Positions 21,046 through 26,530 of a DNA stretch of 26,530 nt are shown here, piece by piece. The position numbers were made by a program, and so were the translations under genes. Below the pieces are notes generated by a model. That model was not told the DNA's origin. It did no database searches and saw only the letters and a program-made list of their open reading frames with translations. Positions within the stretch are counted from its first letter, which is position 1, and the number at the start of each line of letters is the position of its first letter. Source of the DNA: Reticulitermes lucifugus (lineage: Eukaryota > Arthropoda > Insecta > Blattodea > Rhinotermitidae); contig JAKCWW010005133.1 in assembly GCA_026260175.1 (NCBI GenBank), positions 3,967 to 30,496 of the forward strand, read 5' to 3'.

Positions 21046-21100
21046 GCAATAAAGTGATATACATTTAGTTGTAACTGACGGTCTGTCCTCCTTTTCTGCT

Positions 21101-22109
21101 GTTAGCCTTTAGCTTAATAAGACAGTATTCAGACGTGCATATTCGATGCCAACAGTCGCCACAAATCTTAAAATAGGTTGTGATGTTGATAATGATGGCG
21201 ATGGTGATGGTGATGGTGATAAAAGCATCAGCGTGTAATTTGCAGCTAGATGTTATATTTAATAACTTTTAGGGAGGATAGAACATCTAATGGAATAGCG
21301 AAAAGAATTGGGTACTGGTTTATCGCTGTCCGCCATTTTGTTTATTATTCACTCAGGTATTTATATACGTATTTAAAACGCCATGTATTTAGACGCAGTT
21401 AAAGCGTGAATTTTATCGCCAACTCAGTGACCAACTCGCTTATTGACTCGCCTGCTATTAGTGAACTTTAAATTGTACTCAGAGTTCACAGTTTCGTGTT
21501 GTGTAAATGCATGCACTTCATGTATTTATGTTCTCAAAACAACATTTATCTCCTGCATGTAATTAACAGTCCCTGGGAGCAGAGAAAGTGTTTCGTGAAA
21601 TAGCGCAGTACAGTGTTTGTGTTTTTTGTATGTACGTAATAGGAATGTCGGTGGAATGTTGTCGCATAGAAATTATAGAAAATTAAATCCTCTTGTGGTA
21701 TTGTTCCAAACACACTTTCACATCCAACCTCTAAATAACCTTGGCAGAATTCAACAGTTAGGTACTGTGTTTCACCCTGCCATGTTTCAAATGTGATTTC
21801 GTATATTGCCAAATGATGAACTTACACATACCTGCACAAATTTGATCTTAGCCAGGTTCACTGCACATAAGGAATGGGACCAGTGCTGGGGAAGGAATAC
21901 AGTTTTTGATAACCTCTGTTCTATGTAGATACTTCATGACAATTAGACCCCAATTGTAAGGTTTAGAAGAGTTTTTAATTATTAAATGCCTGCGTAGCCT
22001 TAAAATACGTGATTTTCCACTTGAAAGTTAAGAGTATTTTGAATGTTTATATTATTTATTAAATTCTCGAGATACCTGAACTGGTATGCAATCATATCCC
22101 ACATACTCG
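21101..22109. other. Non-coding stretch, no gene recognised
   Basis: Contains a GATGGT minisatellite (21181-21220). The minus frame at 21546-21812 has no recognisable domain. Confidence 0.5.
21181..21220. repeat. GAT/GGT microsatellite
   Basis: TGATGTTGATAATGATGGCG is followed by three ATGGTG units, an imperfect GAT-type run. Confidence 0.85.
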
Positions 22110-22197
22110 TGTGAGTGTATGTATGTATATGTATATATATATATATATGTGTGTGCGTGCGTGCGCAACCCTACAAATGCTTTCCTGCAGACACCAA
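22110..22197 (+). repeat. Copy 1 of a two-copy repeat: GT/AT tract plus a conserved tail
   Basis: A TATG/TATA/GTGC-rich tract (22110-22165) is followed by CCTACAAATGCTTTCCTGC and AGACACCAA (22170-22197). The same tract and tail occur at 23578-23654. The tail match is 26 of about 28 bases. Confidence 0.65.
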
Positions 22198-23577
22198 ACC
22201 CACATTCTGTCCGCATAGTTGAAGTTGAAGAGCAGGCGTAATATTTGTTCTACCTCGGGTTGTGTAGTGCGTATCCGTGAACAGTGTTACAGTACAAACA
22301 AGTTATGTACGTCGCACGCTAATACTGGAGAGTACATCTTAAGTAATTTCATTACACAAAGTGCAGTGTACACTGTGATTCTCATAGCGTAGGTCAGTTT
22401 TTCCTGCCTCTTTATAGGTAGAAGATGTTTTATCTCTGAATGTTCTTTTCAGTTTGGTGTTCAGGAAAAGCACGATTAGTTCTGTCTTTGATAACGAAAG
22501 AAACCGAAATTAATACTACATATACTATACTGAATGTAAGGCAGGCCAACACATTCACTTTTATGCAACGTATTTGAATCCTTGAAGGCTAAAATTAGTC
22601 TGAGGTATATATATATTTATGTATATATATATATATATTCCTTTTGTCCTTCAACACTAAAAGTCAAATCAGTGTTCCAGAGACAGTTTATAAACGTCAG
22701 TGCACATCTCACTAAACGTTTGATGCTTGATCTTCATCATATATCACTCTTAAGTGTGTTCTATCACTGTACTCGTTTATTTGTCGTAATGAGTAAACAT
22801 TCCGGTGTCGGAGCCGCAGTGTTGTATTAATTATATCAAATTTGAAACATTAGAGAATGGAAAAGGTCCATAAAATGAATGAGTTCATTCGTGATATATT
22901 GTTGTTAGAACCTTATATAATAATCTTGCAAATACTCATGTCATACCATGAAATTAATAACTGTTGGCGGCTACTGACTTGTGTGCAAACACGCTATATT
23001 ACACTCGGATATTTATACTTTATTAGAAACTTTATCGTATTTATGTTTACTGTAACCTTCCATTGGAGTTATTCTGTGTGGACCGCAAAACAGATATTCG
23101 AGTGCGAGCAGGTAACCATTTATCTCCATCCATTTCCGAGGTTGCGAATACTTTAGTTTTATATCCATTCCTCCCCTACATGTTTATGGCGCGACGTAAA
23201 ACAGTGACGACATTACATTTAAAGTTCACCTTGTATCATATGCGTTAATGATAAGTCACTACAGACGCCAGCTTGCGGCAGTGATACTGCGTTGTGGCTG
23301 GTTGTCCGGATTAGTCGTTATACAAAGACAAGAAACTGCAAGGTGCAGAGTGCTGTCACCACGAAATACAGAAGCCCGCCCAATGCCATCGCTCGACTCC
23401 AGATTATAAAATATCCTACACCGAAAAGACGTTTACGGAAATACTGTTTTCTAAGATTTATAAACCACAACTTACGACATGGAATCACCACCAAAGAAAC
23501 CATGATTCGCGCTTGTTACAGAAGTCGCTCCGCAAGAGTCAGATTCATCTTTCGTTGGTGAAATGGAGGAATGTGTG
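22198..23577. other. Non-coding stretch, no gene recognised
   Basis: Includes a TATA-type microsatellite at 22605-22639. Frames at 22582-22830, 22857-23156, 23063-23248, 23292-23561 and 23318-23503 overlap without domain content. Confidence 0.5.
22605..22639. repeat. (TA)n microsatellite
   Basis: A TATATATA run interrupted once by TTTATG. Confidence 0.9.
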
Positions 23578-23654
23578 TGCGTATATGTATGTATGTATAT
23601 GGTGTGTATGTGCTTGCGTGCTTACGCCTACAAATGCTTTCATGAAGACACCAA
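23578..23654 (+). repeat. Copy 2 of the two-copy repeat
   Basis: A GTATATGTATGTATGTATAT tract, then GTGCTTGCGTGC, then CCTACAAATGCTTTCATGAA and GACACCAA. It is parallel to 22110-22197 and in the same orientation. Confidence 0.65.
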
Positions 23655-24296
23655 GTTCAACAATTTTTGTATAGAGAATAAAACACATATTGTCAAACAC
23701 ACTTTTCCAAATATTGTGCGGTTTATGAGACAATTACAAGATGTACGGCACAACCAGAGAGGTCAAAGAAACAGTTGACGCTCTGAATATAATTTGACAC
23801 CACATACATGTGACTTGAATGGCGGATAATTGATACAAACACATAGTCTGATTTGCTGACAGACGTACACAAGGCGAGAAATTTCGGAAGGAATTAACTG
23901 TCACTACGATCTGTTTAGCCGCATTTTACGTGTATATTTTGCCACTATCAAGCAGTCTTTTTTTTTGATGCATTATCCCCATCATTTGAATTTTGGTAAA
24001 ATATATATAGATGCAAGTGTGGGAACAGAGTACAAATTATTTTTGTTCAAAATAAGGGTATAGAAGTAGTAGACTTAGGTTACAAACTAAATGGACAAAT
24101 CGGGATGCGAATATGAGAATGCGCTGCAGTCTTTCTGTATGCGTGCTTTTGCTCTGTTGTTATTAGCTACCGTAAAGTCTGAAGATTGCCCATTTAGATG
24201 ACATCACATTGTTCGAAGCAGGAGGAGGGGTTGCTCAGTGCTCATGTTCTACATGTTGCATTACCTTCAGGATATCGCGGTACTTATCATTCGTGT
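23655..24296. other. Non-coding stretch, nothing recognised
   Basis: AT-rich sequence with a T-run at about 23957. No gene or element ends are visible. Confidence 0.5.
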
Positions 24297-24327
24297 CCCT
24301 ACCCTCCCCTCTCCTCCCCTCTCCTTG
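24297..24327 (-). other. Pyrimidine-rich tract with a G-quadruplex pattern on the minus strand
   Basis: On the plus strand there are four C runs (24297-24299, 24302-24304, 24306-24309, 24316-24319) separated by TA, T and TCTCCT. The minus strand therefore has four G runs of at least three with loops of 6, 1 and 2. Confidence 0.6.
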
Positions 24328-24726
24328 CAAGAAAATACTGAAATAAAACAGAGCTGAGGCTCCTTTCCTCCAGAACTGTCAGTTTCGCTTCTGTTGCCAT
24401 TCTGTTTTATTTTTGTCTATCAAAAGCCGATATGTCAGCTGCATTCCCCACGGTTCTGCTTTTAAACCCAATATTTGTCACTTCCTTGCAACTGCTCCTA
24501 TGTAGTTTTTTAGCATTTCTTAGGAATAAAGTTAAGTAATATATTGTTGTCATGCCCCTGGGAAGTCACTTTTATGTTCCTAGGTGTAGACTAGATAGAA
24601 ATATAAGAATGTTTCTTCAGGATATGGCATAATGGTGGCCCCGTTTGAAGATGATCATAAGCCACTTCATTCCAAAGAAAGGGCAATTAGCTTATTGACT
24701 GGAGGATCTGTTATCTTAAAAATGCA

Positions 24727-24821
24727 GGTTTTCAGGCAAAACACAACTTTACTATTTAACAAATCAGCATCGGATCGATGCTGATTTGTTAAATAGTAAA
24801 GTTGTGTTTTGCCTGAAAACC
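24727..24821. repeat. Near-perfect palindrome, 46-bp arms, 3-base loop
   Basis: Arms 24727-24772 and 24776-24821 are fully complementary around a GAT loop. Weaker pairing (AAAAATG with CATTTTT) extends the arms to about 24718-24834 after a small indel. No direct repeats flank it clearly. A 74-residue minus frame (24667-24891) reads through it and is not a gene. Confidence 0.95.
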
Positions 24822-24834
24822 CTTCATTTTTAGT

Positions 24835-26124
24835 TCTTTGTAAACAACGGGGATGACTCACATTAAGAACTCTTAGCTTGGTGTGGTTCATCGTATATCT
24901 TGATTTCGCTGCTTTGGACCAAAATAGGTAGGTATATTTATTTCCAGCTTCTTGGAAGCTAATTTCAAATGGCTGACATTTTTACACGAGGATGTTTCAA
25001 ATATCACCCTAGGTCTTAACTGAGTGAACTCATAACATTATACGCTTTAAGTCAATATAACAGTCTGACGCTAATTACCCTCGTCATTCTTACATCAGCC
25101 GGCTCAAAGAGCCACGATCGACTTCTTTCCACAAGCTGCTCTGTTTCGGCCTCATTGCGGTTTGTTCTAGCCTTTGATGTTTAACAGCAAAGCGATAATC
25201 AGTCAGTCCGTGATGGAAGGTAAACCACTACCAATTATGTGAGTGACTGGTTTCAACCAACACCATCTACGGTTACAGAAATTACCACAGGTGCCTCTCT
25301 CAATATGGGACGCGTGGAGCTAAGGGGCCCAGTTACATTACTTAAATTTCAGTTTGAATGTCACGGGATGAAGTGTGCACTTTTAGCCTTGAAATAGGCA
25401 TAAATATATTTTGCATGATTAAAAGTGTTGGTATGTCACTTGAGCCTACTTATCTTCCTCCAAGGAGCTATCAGGAATAGCTATCATACGCTGTGTGTCT
25501 CAGTCTCGGGTCTCACAGTAGTGTGACCAACAGACAGCGAATTAGTTTCTGAATTATCAGAAGGTTATTTTGCATTTAACCCTTTCAAGACTAAAGGTAA
25601 TCTGTTGTATTTAAAGACCAACTTCATACCGCACAGTAAACACTGTCCATATCGGTTATAAGGTCCAATAATTTCATGTTGAATGGGGAAGAAATCGCTA
25701 TTTATTCTGAGCTCCATTTGAGACACATGAATACACCCTGTGGTTGAAACGTAGAAGTTCTGAACGTTAAACCGGATGGTATATGAAGTGACCATTAGGC
25801 TTTAAGAGATTAATTGTTCAGTGGCAATAATTACTACATTTCACTACGTCACTGTGTTTTGATTTTTACGGCTTCTGTCTTACTTCAAGTAGTAATTATT
25901 TTATTTTTTATTGATCTGTTATCTGTGTCTTCGTACAATAGCAGTGAAATAATGTCATTCAAGGCATTTATCAGAGCGAGTACAGCCTTGCCGAATTTTA
26001 TTAATACTCCCTATTCTTTGCCTCCATTAGACGTGACGCATTACGGTTTAGAACCTAAATTATCTCTCACCCTTAAAGGAAAATGACGGTGACATATTGT
26101 CCATCGTCATAGGTTAAACTGCCA
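24835..26124. other. Non-coding stretch, no gene recognised
   Basis: The minus frame 25565-25795 and plus frame 25814-26086 have no family features I recognise. No tandem repeats or element ends were seen. Confidence 0.5.
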
Positions 26125-26336
26125 CAACGTTTAGGAAGCTAGGTCTACCTCTGTCTTCAGGTGGAAAGGGAAGAATGACGAATATTCTCTGATGGGCCTA
26201 GTGGAAGTAGCTAGTCTCAAACTCTGGATTGATTCCGGGACTGAGACTAGCTCTGTCTTACGGGCCCATCAGTTTATGTTCGTCCTTTTCTAAATTCCAC
26301 CTGAAAACAGAGACAGATATATCCTCGGAAACGTTG
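26125..26336. mobile_element. Old fold-back (MITE-like) element, about 100-bp diverged arms
   Basis: The arm from 26125 (CAACGTTTAGGAAGC, then TCTTCAGGTGGAA, CTGATGGGCC and AGCTAGTCTCA) is mirrored by the arm ending at 26336 (TGAGACTAGCT, GGGCCCATCAG, TTCCACCTGAAAACAG, AAACGTTG). The centre lies at about 26224-26237. Identity between arms is moderate, with small indels, so the element is much older than the two perfect palindromes. No flanking duplication is visible. Confidence 0.65.
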
Positions 26337-26471
26337 CGAATTTACAACATGAGTCTATGAAGAATGTCAAAATTGTCGTCACAAATAACCTGCCATTCTT
26401 TATAAAAATACCAGAAATGTTTATTAAAATTTATTGACATTAATAATTTTATTAAACTTTATTACTGTATT

Positions 26472-26530
26472 GGGGGCCGGGATAGCTCAGTCGGTATAGC
26501 GACTCGCTACGGGCTGGACGGTCCGGGGAT
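26472..26530 (+). mobile_element. Head of a tRNA-derived SINE (family B), cut by the window edge
   Basis: GGCCGGGATAGCTCAGTCGG holds an intact tRNA-type A-box. The following GCTACGGGCTGGACGGTCC and GGGGAT equal the copy at 8296-8576. The B-box and 3' part lie beyond the window. Confidence 0.85.

Larger units (their letters stand above)
20530..21098 (-). mobile_element. Retroelement remnant with inverted arms, hammerhead-like motifs and a LINE C-terminus
   Basis: The left arm (20530-20626) is an imperfect reverse complement of the right arm (21003-21098). Shared blocks include TTTTCACAAAAGCCGAAACAT, followed by an AATAAA.TGATAT block and a CTGAC.GTCTGT block. Between the arms, on the minus strand, lies the end of a LINE ORF and about 260 bp of AT-rich sequence. 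The layout on the minus strand is inverted end fragment, spacer, ORF tail, then end motif. It resembles truncated Penelope-like insertions, but no Penelope protein is present. No target duplication was found. Confidence 0.5.

Overview
The window looks like non-coding nuclear DNA of a repeat-rich animal genome, most likely an insect. It is AT-rich by eye, has no bacterial-style gene packing, and is full of eukaryotic repeats: tRNA-derived SINEs with split pol III A and B boxes, decayed tails of non-LTR retrotransposon (LINE) ORFs, small inverted-repeat elements, a long CATA microsatellite, a 22-bp minisatellite and an assembly gap of 49 N. The LINE tail wording (AETWTLRK, WCWRRMEK, NWIGHILRRN, LKEEALDR) and the SINE sequences recall cockroach or termite genomes. 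That placement rests on memory, not on a search. I find no intact host protein gene, no rRNA and no functional tRNA. The longest open frames are chance frames or run through tandem repeats. Layout, left to right. The end of a SINE (1-72) precedes a fold-back insertion (346-694) flanked by a 12-bp direct repeat; it carries two inverted copies of a hammerhead-ribozyme-like motif. Then come a short inverted-repeat DNA transposon (3596-3832), a 22-bp tandem repeat (4223-4575) and a degenerate 50-bp tandem repeat (4857-5095). A LINE C-terminal pseudogene (6495-6979) has a reversed hammerhead-like end fragment just before it (6385-6432). SINE relics follow (about 7741, 9500 and 11908) with one well-preserved SINE with target duplications (8296-8576). 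A near-perfect 46-bp-arm palindrome sits between 12-bp direct repeats (13076-13216). A second, different LINE tail (14465-14684) is followed by an inverted-repeat transposon (15069-15628) that was hit by a class II tRNA-derived SINE and holds the N gap. After the CATA array (19107-19653) lies another inverted-arm element (20530-21098) that encloses a LINE C-terminus and has hammerhead-like motifs in both arms. The last 6 kb hold a two-copy repeat, a second near-perfect palindrome (24727-24821), an old fold-back element (26125-26336) and the start of another SINE at the right edge. The most interesting theme is a set of inverted, fold-back retroelement remnants. Two loci carry CTGATGA...GCCGAAACAT motifs in both arms, which fit a short-stem-III hammerhead fold with one extra U after the CUGAUGA core. 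A third locus keeps only the GAAAC half. At two of the three loci the motif lies beside a truncated LINE ORF end of the same family. No genes here work together in a pathway; the window is a record of successive transposition.
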